From Shewanella benthica (lineage in GTDB: Bacteria > Pseudomonadota > Gammaproteobacteria > Enterobacterales > Shewanellaceae): a stretch of DNA of 64,000 bases. A model generated the notes under the pieces. That model was not told the DNA's origin. It saw nothing but the letters and a program-made list of their open reading frames with translations, and did no database searches. Positions 11,701 through 21,306 of this stretch are shown here, in pieces (position 1 is the first letter of the stretch; every line of letters begins with the position of its first letter). Location: positions 1 to 64,000 of the forward strand of contig JAKVHY010000021.1 in NCBI GenBank assembly GCA_023284085.1, in the 5' to 3' direction. Position numbers and translations under genes: made by a program.

Positions 11701-12359
11701 AGATCGGCAGCGTGGTCGCCCAGCTTGAGCTGGGTGCAGAGCAATTCTTCGCCTGGGCCGGCTTCGATAATCAATATAATCCATATGAGCTCAAGTTGGC
11801 CAATGCGCTGCCCGGCGATCCGTTTATCTTGAGCAATACAGGAGAAATTATCGTCAACAACCCAGCGGCGCTGGACTATGATATGGGCAACCTGAGTTAT
11901 AATCTGGAAGTGATAGGCAGGCAAGGGAACTCATATACGGCGGTGGCGAATGTAAAGGTCATCATCAACAACGTCAATGATATTGCGCCAGAAGTCATCG
12001 CCGAAGTGGCGGCGGTTTCAGTGGAGGAGAATGACAGTGTGGCCATCGATATGTCGGCCTACTTCTTCGAGGCCGAAGGTGATGCTCTCACCTATACCGC
12101 GACTGGCTTGCCCGCGGGCATGACAATCGACAGTGTCAGTGGCTTGATCGACGGCCAGGTTCAGGCTGGCTCTGCCGGTGAGTACCAGGTGACGGTAACG
12201 GCCGATGACACGGTCAACCAGACTTCAACCGACTTTAGCCTCACGGTGAATGCACAGCCACAGCCAGAGCCGGTTAAGAGCGACGATGGTGGTAGCCTGG
12301 GCTTGACTCTGCTCTCCCTGTTAGGGCTATTGGGGCTGAGACGCAAAGTCAGACGTTAA
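8709..12359 (+). CDS. secreted subtilase-like protein lacking catalytic residues (putative pseudoprotease), GlyGly-CTERM
   Basis: A 1216-residue secreted protein with a signal peptide ending near AVAVAQ, an S8-fold domain, a long central beta-rich region, a cadherin-like repeat, a putative Ig (He_PIG) domain and a C-terminal DGGSLG + helix + RRKVRR, a GlyGly-CTERM signal. The S8 domain is easy to align, but the Asp position reads IIGTGVDY (Gly174 for Asp) and the Ser position reads DTVMAAARVA (Val440 for Ser in GTSMAAPHVA). The His (TGHGT) and the oxyanion Asn region (NAGNGG) remain. It is therefore unlikely to hydrolyse peptides. The ATG at 8709 is preferred over an upstream TTG because GGGGA lies 7 bases before it. 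Inferred role: surface binding, adhesion or helper for the divergent active protease. Confidence 0.85.
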   Translation: MLFKKNKLAICIALAAMVPAAVAVAQNTDSLSAYGSSVQKEQTLTYFVYLSEVGSLTKATVNNKKKLAESLKRVEAAQQTVVSAILALDGNIEQLPGVRLLGNFIRIRADASYAAEIEKIAGVKAVVAEMAAVRIPANALSKPAASASVKMTSNAPALSSDVTAGAGIKIAIIGTGVDYTHIGLGGDGSAATYAAAMENAVNSFDGFPTDVVVEGMDFSSDAGWGMDPNPIDQNVYFTRDYDGSTHNTGHGTRLASVVHALAPGASIAAYKTSNVSDPYGSGYRLAAESSSTFMMALEYALDPNQDGSFEDRADIIVVDAVGGNAFYAPSDSGISSPVVEAHAIEMASALGSLVVVNAGNGGVWSDNKFNMTWRGAAPSALTVGGMTQDDDKMMVTERTPYGPVRGANGYAKPDMVSFAENIDVAVVGGGDELDTASDTVMAAARVAAAAAVLKSERPELSMVEVKALLMNTANSAVLDLSSQQADMTLIGNGVEDLEAALASSVVAWEKNSYQPNLSFGFEEGMGVQRFVKEVQLKNLSDATVTYELAIDSMGKEGDKALMWEHPATVSVPAGQTLVFPVVLEIDFAKLDNWPIKTAEDFTAENWSKIELSGKLLLTAEGKPTISMNWLAKPRAGTKISRDFSTFEESFGNNFSSKFSPTAGAYMQEFTNESSTETQFGVFPVMHRQLQIPAGKENVQGNIPSLVGGGVYDEAMCSTGKKLVIAGRFFKPNDAGLANHFDKGGAALMWWNVYQEQFVLDNGFDEAVNGEPYAWDPANQVVTSGFVEVDENIQPVSWYIDHNMEYDYTQPRARYKKSKLPTYITGHGQNFVSQFCLEDLYHGEAVASVDDFDKNHGWIFATDRDAVADIGEPIIQYNPVKYGKVEKIEYFDWMTGQMLEMEVKGGGLPMMARLVEEGETKEYSPMLTLAAGETVEFAMTNECSFSFMIGSSGGCNNSGMMLMSLNDNWSMWSPMAMGDYSPLAQPVDGQSHNIDEDAEIGSVVAQLELGAEQFFAWAGFDNQYNPYELKLANALPGDPFILSNTGEIIVNNPAALDYDMGNLSYNLEVIGRQGNSYTAVANVKVIINNVNDIAPEVIAEVAAVSVEENDSVAIDMSAYFFEAEGDALTYTATGLPAGMTIDSVSGLIDGQVQAGSAGEYQVTVTADDTVNQTSTDFSLTVNAQPQPEPVKSDDGGSLGLTLLSLLGLLGLRRKVRR

Positions 12360-12411
12360 TATTGGTTTGGCCGCCCCTTAACCAGGAGGTCAAGCATTAA
12401 CCTTAACCAGA

Positions 12412-12437
12412 GAGCACCCGAGCGGTGCTCTTTTTTT
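12412..12437 (+). terminator. terminator after subtilase-like gene
   Basis: Stem GAGCACC / GGTGCTC with a 5-base loop is followed by seven T. It lies about 50 bases after the stop at 12359. Confidence 0.88.
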
Positions 12438-12779
12438 ATGCCCAAACAACTTTAATATGCAGACTCTTGCATTACGAAGTGGCTTGGGTATAAAGACAAT
12501 TTGATACATATTACTGCCTGTATTGGCGTGAGCCACATAAGTATTTGATTCTATTCTGCCTGTTCCTGGACGCATCTGTTTTTAACGGTCAGCCAAGTGA
12601 TAAATCAACGCCTGTTCGACTCCAGAGGGCGGATAAAAAATCATAGCCCTTGCTAAAGTCATTTTGCACGATAATATAAATGTTACCGGAAGGTTAACTT
12701 GTGGGTGAGTATTTATCCCAACAAGGTCACTAATAACAACAATAATAATTACCCTCTGCAAGGAACATTTCCCGTAGCT

Positions 12780-14867
12780 ATGATTTCATTGCCCTATCAA
12801 AAATACTTGCTCGGTGAATGTGTGATTAATTGCCATGACATGACGATCTCAGTTGGCGATAATTCAGTTCAATTACCGGCGAAGGTATTCGAATTTCTTA
12901 AGCTTTTAATTTTACATGCAGGTCAAACCGTCACTAAAGAGCAGGCGATCGATGAGGTCTGGCTTGGAAATGTTGAAGTTGGCAAGCGAGGAACGGGCAA
13001 TGCGATCTGGCAGTTGAGAAAATCGTTAACTGAATTGAGCATCGAGCCGGAATCATATTTTAAAACGATCACTAAAGTGGGTTATCAGCTGCTCATCACT
13101 CCTAGTTTTATCGAAGAAACGCCAGTTGAACCATTAATTTCTGATAGTAAAAACGCTCAATCCTCAAAAAAATACAGGTTTTATCTTGTCGCTGGACTCA
13201 TACTCGCTCTGATGATGGTTACGCTTGTGACTGTAAGGCTCTCTCCCAATTCTGTTAAACCTAATGTAGAAAAGCTTGCCACTCGTATAACTAACTTTGA
13301 AGGGGTAGAGGAGCAGGCTGCGATTTCTCCCGATGGTCGTTACATGGCTTTTCAGTGGCGTCGAGAGAAACGAAAAGGGCAATTATATATCAAAGATCTG
13401 AGCGATTCTGATGCGCCGCTTAGACAGATAACCATGACCTCAGATAAAGAAACATCGCCGACTTGGTCGCCGGATGGCCTGTCTTTAGCTTATTTACGAT
13501 TCAGCCAACAAGGGAAGTGTTCGGTACATGTCCGTGAGCTGATAACCAATAGAGATAATCAAATTGATACCGATTGTATGGGTATCGGTTATTTGCATAG
13601 TTTGGAATGGTCACCCGATGGAGAGCGACTCGCTTATGCCAAGTCACAAGAGGACAGGGTATCCGTTGTTACCTATCATTTCGAGTCAGCTGAAATCTCT
13701 GCTTTTACTTTTCCTGCTGCTGGTGAGGAAGACCTGTTGATGAGCTGGTCTGCCGACAGTCAGCAGTTAGTGTTTGTCCGCTCAGTGGAGATGAAGGCTA
13801 AAATCTTTGTTAAATCATTCACTCAAGATGCTCAGTTATTGATTGACGGTGAGACTATGGTGATAGGGCTTGAGTGGGACCATCAGGCTAATCAGGTTTA
13901 TTTTAATGCTCTTCGTGATGGCAACTTTGTGATTGAGTTGTTTGATATTGAAAGCCAAAATCTTATGGATTTTCATCGAGACGATACCATTAGTAGTTTA
14001 GCCCTTAACTATGGTACTCGAGAGCTATATTACTCTCGGCATTTGGCGCAGGAACATATTACGATTCGTTCATTATCCGATGGTCAGGTGCATAGGCAGT
14101 TAGCCTCTTCATCGAGAGATATGTTTGGTCAGGCTGTGGCATCTTCAAGGGATATACTCTTCCTTTCAAATCGAAGCGGGGCCTGGGAGCTATGGCTCAA
14201 ACAAGACACAGCGAGTAAGCAGCTGACTCGTGAGCAAGGTTTAGTGAGTATACCTGCAGTATCTCCGGTGAATAACCAATTTGTTATTGCGATGAAGCCT
14301 GAGCAGAGTGTCAACTATGAGCTGTATTTAGGCACGTTGCCGAATGAAAAATTAGCCCCCTTACCTGGTATCGACGGCGATGTCAGAAACCCGTCATTTT
14401 CCCGAGATGGTACCCAAGTGTATTTCTCATCGAACATGGCTGGGCAGTGGGGAATATACCGCTATACCTTAGCCAGTGAAGAAGTTGAAATGATCGCCGA
14501 AAATGGAAAGTTTGCCATCGAAGATGAACATGGTGGACTCTATTACAGCAAAGATAATCTTGCGGGCATATTCTATCTTCCCGCTGATGGAAATGGCGAA
14601 TACCTAGCTACTGCAGAATTAGCGGCCACAGATTGGGGCAGTTTCTTTTATCATGATGCTGAATTATATTTTCTAAAGCGAACAGATGATGAAGATATAC
14701 TCGTTCGTCTTGATGAAGAAGGACGAGAGCATGTTGCCTTTAGCTTGCCGGCACTGTCTATCAGAAATGAACGTGCACTATCAATTTCTAACAATAATCG
14801 AGTCGTTGTGAGTATGTTAGGTATCAATGATGCGGATATATATAGCGTCCCCTTGAGAAGCTTGTGA
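12780..14867 (+). CDS. CadC-like membrane transcription regulator with TolB-type beta-propeller
   Basis: The N-terminal 105 residues form an OmpR/PhoB-type winged helix (LPAKVFEFLKLLI, AIDEVW, the recognition segment GNAIWQLRKSL and the wing KVGYQLL). One transmembrane helix follows at about 140-165 (LVAGLILALMMVTLVTV), and the remaining ~500 residues contain WD40/TolB-like repeats (EQAAISPDGRYMAF, SPTWSPDG, LEWSPDG, NPSFSRDG). This is the architecture of one-component ToxR/CadC sensors whose extracytoplasmic propeller would sense a ligand or protein. The ATG at 12780 begins at the conserved domain; an upstream TTG would add 27 low-complexity residues. It ends 14 bases from a convergent outer-membrane protein gene. 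Target genes are unknown; the protease pair upstream is one possibility. Confidence 0.82.
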   Translation: MISLPYQKYLLGECVINCHDMTISVGDNSVQLPAKVFEFLKLLILHAGQTVTKEQAIDEVWLGNVEVGKRGTGNAIWQLRKSLTELSIEPESYFKTITKVGYQLLITPSFIEETPVEPLISDSKNAQSSKKYRFYLVAGLILALMMVTLVTVRLSPNSVKPNVEKLATRITNFEGVEEQAAISPDGRYMAFQWRREKRKGQLYIKDLSDSDAPLRQITMTSDKETSPTWSPDGLSLAYLRFSQQGKCSVHVRELITNRDNQIDTDCMGIGYLHSLEWSPDGERLAYAKSQEDRVSVVTYHFESAEISAFTFPAAGEEDLLMSWSADSQQLVFVRSVEMKAKIFVKSFTQDAQLLIDGETMVIGLEWDHQANQVYFNALRDGNFVIELFDIESQNLMDFHRDDTISSLALNYGTRELYYSRHLAQEHITIRSLSDGQVHRQLASSSRDMFGQAVASSRDILFLSNRSGAWELWLKQDTASKQLTREQGLVSIPAVSPVNNQFVIAMKPEQSVNYELYLGTLPNEKLAPLPGIDGDVRNPSFSRDGTQVYFSSNMAGQWGIYRYTLASEEVEMIAENGKFAIEDEHGGLYYSKDNLAGIFYLPADGNGEYLATAELAATDWGSFFYHDAELYFLKRTDDEDILVRLDEEGREHVAFSLPALSIRNERALSISNNNRVVVSMLGINDADIYSVPLRSL

Positions 14868-14880
14868 TGAAACCTAAAAT

Positions 14881-16581
14881 TTAAAAACGGTTTCTTACCT
14901 GGAAGCGCCATTCCCAGCTATTTACTTCTACTCCTGAGGTGAAAGGGAGGCTCAGGTCTATGTGTGCCACGTTACCGTAGCTCGAGCGAGATGAATAGAT
15001 TCTTGCGCCTATGCCTATGCTGCCTATTGGACTCGATACTTCATTATTTTCATCAGGCCCGCCATAGGCTTGCCCTATATCGACAAAAGCAGCCCAGCCG
15101 AGTTCGGCGAGCTGATATAGGTTAATATTTGGGTAGTTACGGATCTCTGTGGTAAATAACCACTGATTATCACCATGTTGGTAATCGTTAGGGTAGCCAC
15201 GTATACCCGTGTCATCGCCCAGAGCAAAGGTCTTATCTAGATAGTTATTCTTAGATGTACTGAGTCTGGTCTTAACGTAAGCCGTCCACTTGGGACTTAT
15301 CTGATAAAAGTATTCCGCCATCATGTTTACCTTATAGAAGTCTTTCTGGCTGGTGGAAAACACACCCGAACCGTCGAACTCTAGCAAGAGAAGCTCTGCA
15401 TCGGCCTGATAGCCACGAGTTGTTTTCCAGTTAAGGTGGTAGCCAAAGGGAGAGCCATCCCCGGTATCTTGAGTTTCCAGACCGAATTTAAAGTAATGAT
15501 GCCAGCCTAAGTTAAAGTCTTCGTTATAGTCGATGAAGTGGACATTGTTCAGCACCTTGAAGTCATCTTGCAAATATTCATAGGCGAGCCAGGGATAGAG
15601 GAAGTCCCGGTCTTGGGGCAGCTCTGAGTCGGGATATTTTTCAGTTTTGGCAAACAGGCTTTTATCTTGGGTGATACCTGTGATGATACGATTGCGAGAG
15701 TTGTCACTCTTACTCACCCGCCAGCCATACGTCAGGCTATTGAAGTCATCTTGCTGTTCAAACTCATTGATGTCCATGCCATTTTGCCTAAGTGTATCGA
15801 CTCTGAGATCATCGCTGTACATGGCCGAAAACATATCTTTAGTGTCTAAGGTGTAGAAGGGCTTGTTGAAGTAAAGCTGTATTGCCTCTCCGTCGCTATT
15901 GTCTTGATAGTTAAAGGCGACTTTTGAGTGCTTGATAAAACTATCCAGAGGGGCTTCCAGTGAGATTTTATAGCCGCTTCTATCGGCGTTTGATTGGTAC
16001 TTAATCCGCGTACGTATGCCGTAGCCAAGTAAGTTATCTTCTTTTATGCCAATGGCGTATTTACTCTCGCCGCCGCTATGACTCAGACTGAACGTCGGTA
16101 ACAAAGACCAGTTATCCCAAGTTTCAACCAAGAGCGTATCCCCCTCTTCGGTGATATCGGAATCAGGTGCTTTTTCTACCAGACTGACTTTTGCGTCGCG
16201 TATATAGGGCTCGTATCTCAGTAGTCTTTGGGCTTCATCGAGATCTTTCTGTGTGACTCGATCGCCGGCCTCTAAGTTTAATTTATTGAGAATGACAGAT
16301 TCTCGGGTATTGATATGCAGGTAGTTGGCCCAGCGATGGATAAAGAAGGCCTCGGGATCAGACTCGTCGAAGATGGGATTACTGGAGACCACTATTTTGC
16401 GGATGAGTTTCTTCTGGGTGATCTTTGGGCTGGTGTCCTCTCGAGCAAAAGCCTCATCGTCAATCAGTATCGAAGGTTCATCTGATGATGTTGCAGTTAA
16501 CCTTGAATCGTCTCCTCTACCTGGCATGCTGGCCATAAAGCAGACAATAAATAGAGATAAATTCGACGTGTATCTCATCAT
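14881..16581 (-). CDS. BamA/TamA-family outer membrane protein (surface antigen)
   Basis: 566 residues: a signal peptide (1-23), one clear POTRA-like segment (about 55-145, including KLIRKIVVSSNPIFDES and AQRLLRYEPYIRDAKV), then a 16-strand-type barrel ending in a terminal Phe (QVRNRF), the usual BAM recognition signal. A conserved barrel motif (GDDTGIRGYPNDY) resembles the lid/loop-6 RGY motif of Omp85 proteins. It is shorter than BamA (about 800 aa) with fewer POTRA domains, so it is an accessory Omp85 member, not the essential BamA. The gene stands alone, convergent with the CadC-like regulator. The partner or substrate is not evident. Confidence 0.85.
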   Translation of the reverse strand: MMRYTSNLSLFIVCFMASMPGRGDDSRLTATSSDEPSILIDDEAFAREDTSPKITQKKLIRKIVVSSNPIFDESDPEAFFIHRWANYLHINTRESVILNKLNLEAGDRVTQKDLDEAQRLLRYEPYIRDAKVSLVEKAPDSDITEEGDTLLVETWDNWSLLPTFSLSHSGGESKYAIGIKEDNLLGYGIRTRIKYQSNADRSGYKISLEAPLDSFIKHSKVAFNYQDNSDGEAIQLYFNKPFYTLDTKDMFSAMYSDDLRVDTLRQNGMDINEFEQQDDFNSLTYGWRVSKSDNSRNRIITGITQDKSLFAKTEKYPDSELPQDRDFLYPWLAYEYLQDDFKVLNNVHFIDYNEDFNLGWHHYFKFGLETQDTGDGSPFGYHLNWKTTRGYQADAELLLLEFDGSGVFSTSQKDFYKVNMMAEYFYQISPKWTAYVKTRLSTSKNNYLDKTFALGDDTGIRGYPNDYQHGDNQWLFTTEIRNYPNINLYQLAELGWAAFVDIGQAYGGPDENNEVSSPIGSIGIGARIYSSRSSYGNVAHIDLSLPFTSGVEVNSWEWRFQVRNRF

Positions 16582-16861
16582 ATTAGAGGCCTTTATAATG
16601 CCTGAGTGTGCTTGGGTATCCTAATTAACGCTTTTGGGTTACAAGTTAATAACACACGCCAGATGGGAGTTAGTCAAGGTCAAAGATGAAATATGTGAGT
16701 TATTTTACATAGATAAAAATGTGAGTTACTAATGTAAAATCGGCATAGACACTGGACTAAAGCCGGAGTTTGGTGGGCTTGAACTGATTGCGGATAATCT
16801 CTCAGCGCCAAATACTTGCTTTAACGCTGAGCATGATTAGGAGTCGATCGTGAATAGATCT

Positions 16862-18082
16862 CTAGAGCGTTCTTCGCGGAGGCACGGCAACATTGGCGAA
16901 GATGAGTCCGGCAATGAGCGACATAAAGATCAGAAATACCTGACTACCTATGTGGGACTGATTAAGCATGGTTTCACCTAAGATAAGTGTATTCAGGCCT
17001 ATGTAAGTTTTACTGCCGGGCACTAAGATCACTATGCCTTGTAGCAGAGCGATAGATGCCGGTGCCTTCATCCAGCGGGCAAATAAATTGGAATAGACAC
17101 CAACGGCGAATGCGCCGAAGAAGATGCCGATGGAATCCCCGAGGTAGATGCCGCCTAGCATGGATGAGAAGAATGCGACTATGCCGGCGAGTATGCCCCA
17201 AGGAGCATCTTTCATGCGGGCCTTAAAGATGATCACCAATGCCATAGAAAGAATCGGCACTGCCGACCAAATAGCCCATCTAGGTAAAGGTGCTGGCTCG
17301 AAGCCGATGGCATCGCCGAAGATGGCTGAGCCTACCACCATGCCCAATATCGCGCCAAAATAGAGCTTAAATAGTAACATGAAGGCATCCATGATACGTG
17401 CGGTACCCGAGATCAGATCCCTGGCGGCGAGTTCTGCCATGCCTAATGTCAGTGCCAATCCAGGGATAAAAATGATGATGCCCGAGAGGATCACCACTGG
17501 GAGATTAATATTTGGGTCGAAATGTGAGATAGCTGTCGCCGAAATGGCACAGAGGATGGCCGCTAAGGGTTCAAGCATCTCGGCCATACGTTTGGAGCGC
17601 TCGGCGCGGTAGACCAAACCGTAGACCATGAGTCCCAGCATTGCAGACCAGAATACATCATTCCAACTGGTGCCCATTAACATGGCAAAGGCGCCGGCTG
17701 AGCTGCCGAAGGCCAGTAAGGTTTGCTTGGTGCCATAGGGATTTGGCTTATTAGCGATCTCTTCGAGGCGTTCTAATGCCTCGGTTAGCGTACGCTTACC
17801 TGAGACTAATTCTTCGACCAGCTCATCGGTACGGGCCAGAGAGCCAAGATCTAATTCACCGGGGTTGACCCGGGCGACATGGTTATACTCTTGATCTGTA
17901 TCGTGCTGTAGCACAAAGGTCATCGCCGTTGGCGAAATAAGAAAATACCCCTCTATGCCAAGCAAGTTCGAAACGGCTTGAAGATGGGCTTCCAGTCGAT
18001 AGGCCGGAGTACCAAACTTATGCAACGACTTACCTAACTTGATAATAAAACGTCGTTTCTCAAGAAATTCTTCGTTGTCCAC
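16862..18082 (-). CDS. threonine/serine exporter family membrane protein (ThrE/YjjP-YjjB fusion)
   Basis: An inner-membrane protein of 406 residues with about ten hydrophobic helices. The N-terminal half resembles YjjP/DUF1212 (GKSLHKFGTPAYRLEAHL, SPTAMTFVL) and the C-terminal half YjjB/DUF3815 (GILAGIVAFFSSMLGG, LVPGSKTYIGL). In E. coli these are two proteins; here they are fused, as in ThrE. Family members export threonine and serine, and YjjPB exports succinate, so the substrate is uncertain. It starts at an ATG and is monocistronic, convergent with nothing and divergent from the MAPEG gene. Confidence 0.87.
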   Translation of the reverse strand: MDNEEFLEKRRFIIKLGKSLHKFGTPAYRLEAHLQAVSNLLGIEGYFLISPTAMTFVLQHDTDQEYNHVARVNPGELDLGSLARTDELVEELVSGKRTLTEALERLEEIANKPNPYGTKQTLLAFGSSAGAFAMLMGTSWNDVFWSAMLGLMVYGLVYRAERSKRMAEMLEPLAAILCAISATAISHFDPNINLPVVILSGIIIFIPGLALTLGMAELAARDLISGTARIMDAFMLLFKLYFGAILGMVVGSAIFGDAIGFEPAPLPRWAIWSAVPILSMALVIIFKARMKDAPWGILAGIVAFFSSMLGGIYLGDSIGIFFGAFAVGVYSNLFARWMKAPASIALLQGIVILVPGSKTYIGLNTLILGETMLNQSHIGSQVFLIFMSLIAGLIFANVAVPPRRTL

Positions 18083-18243
18083 TAGCGAGGTCCATTTGTG
18101 ATTTAGATATTGGGGTTTTCAGGCGAGCGCATATTAACCTAGTTTGTGTAAAAAAGGTTAATCGACTGGAAAATATTTACTTAGGCTCAATTAGTTGTAA
18201 TGCTGGTTTATCAAAAGCAATAGTGCAAGCAAAAGGACGGCAT

Positions 18244-18660
18244 ATGTCAGTGGTTATTTCGGGTCTGTATATCAGTTTAACGGCGATGTTAGTGGTGGCA
18301 TTAGCCATGCGAGTGGTTAAGTTACGTCGCAAACATAAGATAGGCCTAGGTAGTGCGGATAATAAAGAGCTGGAACTCGCCACTCGAGTCCATGCCAACT
18401 TGATTGAGAATGCGCCGATCGCCATGGCCTTGCTGCTGGTGGCGGAATTGAACGGCCTCTCCGGTATCTATCTTCACTTGTTCGGAATTGTCTGGATCGT
18501 TGGACGTTTCTTACATGCCGTGGGGCTGACCAGAAGCAAGGGGGGATATCACCTGGGGAGGTTCTGGGGTGGGCTGCTCAGTTGGTTAGTCATTTTGATC
18601 TTAGCCATTGTTAACATCACCCAGTTTGCGCTGGACTCGATAGGCTACTTAGCTAAGTAA
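18244..18660 (+). CDS. MAPEG family membrane protein (YecN-like)
   Basis: 138 residues with four hydrophobic segments and the MAPEG signature around ELATRVHANLIENAPIA, where the conserved Asn/Glu region binds glutathione in related eukaryotic enzymes. Length and motif fit the bacterial YecN-type group. The ATG at 18244 has AAGGA 9 bases upstream; an in-frame GTG at 18223 is less likely. The role is inferred only from family membership (membrane-bound glutathione-related or unknown function). Confidence 0.85.
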   Translation: MSVVISGLYISLTAMLVVALAMRVVKLRRKHKIGLGSADNKELELATRVHANLIENAPIAMALLLVAELNGLSGIYLHLFGIVWIVGRFLHAVGLTRSKGGYHLGRFWGGLLSWLVILILAIVNITQFALDSIGYLAK

Positions 18661-18925
18661 GAAGTTGTTAAAATAAGCTGTAGCAAAGTAAGCAATTAGC
18701 CGACTATATTCATCTTGGGAAGGACAACTCAAGGGAAAAACCTAGAGCCAGTCCTATTCCCTTACCAAATCTGGGGGTAATGACTTTTTTCGTCTCAAGC
18801 CTAATTATCTTTACACTTGTTCGTTTTTTGTTCGCCCAGATGGTCTATCCCCTGCTATACTCCGCGTCCCGTTAGTGGGCGCGAATACTCTATTTTCACC
18901 GTTTGATAGTCAGGCTTTATTACTC

Positions 18926-21226
18926 ATGCAAGTTGAATCTACCTTATTTACTCATCCCAAATATCGCTCTGAGCAAACGGAGGCGGCACCATTTCTGCCT
19001 ATGTCTCGCAAAGAGATGAAGAAACTAGGCTGGGACAGCTGTGACATCATCATTGTGACCGGGGATGCCTATGTGGATCATCCCAGCTTCGGTATGGCCG
19101 TGATTGGACGCATGCTCGAGTCTCAAGGTTTCAGGGTAGGTATCATCTCTCAGCCAGACTGGTCTAATAAAGAAGACTTCATGAAGCTGGGTAAGCCAAA
19201 CCTCTATTTCGGGGTGACTTCGGGCAACATGGACTCGATGATCAACCGTTATACCGCCGAGCGTCGCATGCGTCACGACGATGCTTATACGGCAGGAAAT
19301 ATCGGTGGTAAGCGCCCTGATCGCGCGGTAACCGTTTATACCCAGAGGTGTAAGGAAGCTTACAAGCAAGTGCCGGTTGTCATAGGTGGCATAGAGGCCA
19401 GCTTGCGCCGCATGGCCCACTACGATTATTGGTCTGACAAGGTGCGCCGCAGTGTGATCTTAGATGCTAAAGCCGACATTCTGGCCTATGGTAATGCCGA
19501 GCGCCCCCTGGTGGAGATCTCCCATCGACTAGCGGCGGGTGAGTCCATCTCTGACCTGCATGATATTCGCGGCACCACAGTGATACGTAAAGAGCCACTT
19601 GCCGAATGGAAAGGCATGGACTCACGCAAGATAGATCAGTTACATAAGATAGACCCTATTCCTCATCCCTACGGCGCCGATGATGTGGGTTGTAAGAACA
19701 TGTCCGGCCCGTCGGATGTGAAGATATTCGATAACGAAGCCCCCAAGGCCATCAGCGTACAGGCTCCGAGGCCTAAACCTTGGGAGAAGACCTATGTGTT
19801 ATTGCCAAGCTTCGAGAAAGTTTCCGAAGACAAATACCTCTATGCTCACGCGTCTAGAATTTTGCATCAAGAGCAGAATCCGGGCTGTGCCCGTGCCCTG
19901 TTTCAGCGTCATGCCGAGCGTGCCATCTGGATTAATCCTCCTGCCTGGCCGTTAAATACCGACGAGATGGACGGTGTGTTTGGTCTGCCCTATAAGCGGG
20001 TGCCACACCCATCATATGGTGACGACAAGATCCCCGCCTATGACATGATCAAGACCTCGATCAATATCATGCGTGGTTGTTTCGGTGGTTGCTCCTTCTG
20101 CTCCATTACCGAGCATGAAGGGCGTATCATTCAGAGTCGCTCCCAGGAGTCGATCCTGAATGAGATCAAAGATATTCAGGATAAGGTACCAGGCTTTACC
20201 GGCGTCATCTCAGATCTTGGTGGCCCGACGGCTAACATGTATCGTCTGGGCTGTAAGAGCGTCAAGGCCGAGAAAACCTGTAGACGACTCTCCTGTGTAT
20301 TCCCCTCTATCTGTGGTCACTTAGATACAGATCATTCGGCGACGATCGATCTCTATCGAGCGGCAAGGGATGTTCCCGGGATCAAGAAGGTACTCATCGC
20401 CTCGGGTGTCCGTTACGATTTGGCCACCGAAGACCCTCGCTATGTGAAAGAGCTGGCGAGCCATCATGTGGGCGGCTATCTCAAGATCGCTCCCGAGCAT
20501 ACCGAAGATGGTCCGCTGAACAAGATGATGAAGCCGGGCATGGGCACCTATGAAAAGTTTAAGGAGTTGTTCGACAAGTACTCCAAGGAAGCGGGTAAGA
20601 AGCAGTATCTGATCCCTTACTTTATCTCGGCGCATCCAGGTACGACCAACGACGACATGGTCAATCTGGCGCTCTGGCTTAAGGGAGAGAAGTTTAAGCT
20701 GGATCAGGTGCAGAACTTCTATCCATCGCCGATGGCGAACGCGACCACCATATACCATACCGGACTTAACTCGCTGAAGAATGTAAAACACACCAGTGAA
20801 AAGGTGACTGTGCCGAAGAAGGGACGTCAGCGTAAGCTGCACAAGGCCTTGCTGCGCTATCACGATCCTGCTGGTTGGCCCATGATCCGCGAAGCCCTAA
20901 TCGAGATGGGCAGAGAGGAGCTTATAGGTAATAGTCCCAGCTGCCTGGTTCCGACCGAGTCCCGCCATGAACGTGAAGCCATACGTAACAAGGGGAAGGG
21001 TGGAGCTAATAAAGCCGACAATAAACCGTCTTCCGGTGACAAGAAGGCCTTTACCCGCTTCTCTGAAGATCAGTTTGCCGACAGAAAGCCCAAGAGCAAG
21101 GCTGGCAGCACGTCGAATAAGCAGGGCAGTAAAGCAGCTGGCACTCCAGAGAGTAGCGCCAATGGCCAAAGGAAACGCCCGGCGAAGAAAAATGTTTGGG
21201 GCACCACGCCTAAGCATCAAAGGTAG
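18926..21226 (+). CDS. ygiQ: YgiQ family radical SAM protein
   Basis: About 766 residues, highly similar in pattern to E. coli YgiQ ([51 protein letters not shown]). The radical SAM cluster motif CFGGCSFC is in the middle ([18 protein letters not shown]), followed by a C-terminal DUF3362-like segment and a basic, low-complexity tail rich in Lys, Ser and Gly. The substrate of YgiQ is not established. The ATG at 18926 is chosen because family similarity begins close after it, although the ribosome binding site is weak; a GTG at 18875 would add 17 residues. It is followed by a palindromic terminator. Confidence 0.93.
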   Translation: MQVESTLFTHPKYRSEQTEAAPFLPMSRKEMKKLGWDSCDIIIVTGDAYVDHPSFGMAVIGRMLESQGFRVGIISQPDWSNKEDFMKLGKPNLYFGVTSGNMDSMINRYTAERRMRHDDAYTAGNIGGKRPDRAVTVYTQRCKEAYKQVPVVIGGIEASLRRMAHYDYWSDKVRRSVILDAKADILAYGNAERPLVEISHRLAAGESISDLHDIRGTTVIRKEPLAEWKGMDSRKIDQLHKIDPIPHPYGADDVGCKNMSGPSDVKIFDNEAPKAISVQAPRPKPWEKTYVLLPSFEKVSEDKYLYAHASRILHQEQNPGCARALFQRHAERAIWINPPAWPLNTDEMDGVFGLPYKRVPHPSYGDDKIPAYDMIKTSINIMRGCFGGCSFCSITEHEGRIIQSRSQESILNEIKDIQDKVPGFTGVISDLGGPTANMYRLGCKSVKAEKTCRRLSCVFPSICGHLDTDHSATIDLYRAARDVPGIKKVLIASGVRYDLATEDPRYVKELASHHVGGYLKIAPEHTEDGPLNKMMKPGMGTYEKFKELFDKYSKEAGKKQYLIPYFISAHPGTTNDDMVNLALWLKGEKFKLDQVQNFYPSPMANATTIYHTGLNSLKNVKHTSEKVTVPKKGRQRKLHKALLRYHDPAGWPMIREALIEMGREELIGNSPSCLVPTESRHEREAIRNKGKGGANKADNKPSSGDKKAFTRFSEDQFADRKPKSKAGSTSNKQGSKAAGTPESSANGQRKRPAKKNVWGTTPKHQR

Positions 21227-21260
21227 CGCTGCTCTAGTCAGTTCTAGCTAAATAAGCCGA

Positions 21261-21291
21261 AATAAGGGAATATCATGGATATTCCCTTATT
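21261..21291 (+). terminator. palindromic terminator after ygiQ
   Basis: A perfect 14-bp inverted repeat (AATAAGGGAATATC / GATATTCCCTTATT) with a 3-base loop, 35 bases after the ygiQ stop. The following T run is short and interrupted, so termination efficiency is uncertain. Confidence 0.65.
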
Positions 21292-21306
21292 TGTATTCAG
21301 GAGGTA

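Noticed and set aside
20321..20863. Minus-strand frame of 180 codons inside ygiQ
   Set aside because: Shadow of a strongly conserved gene.
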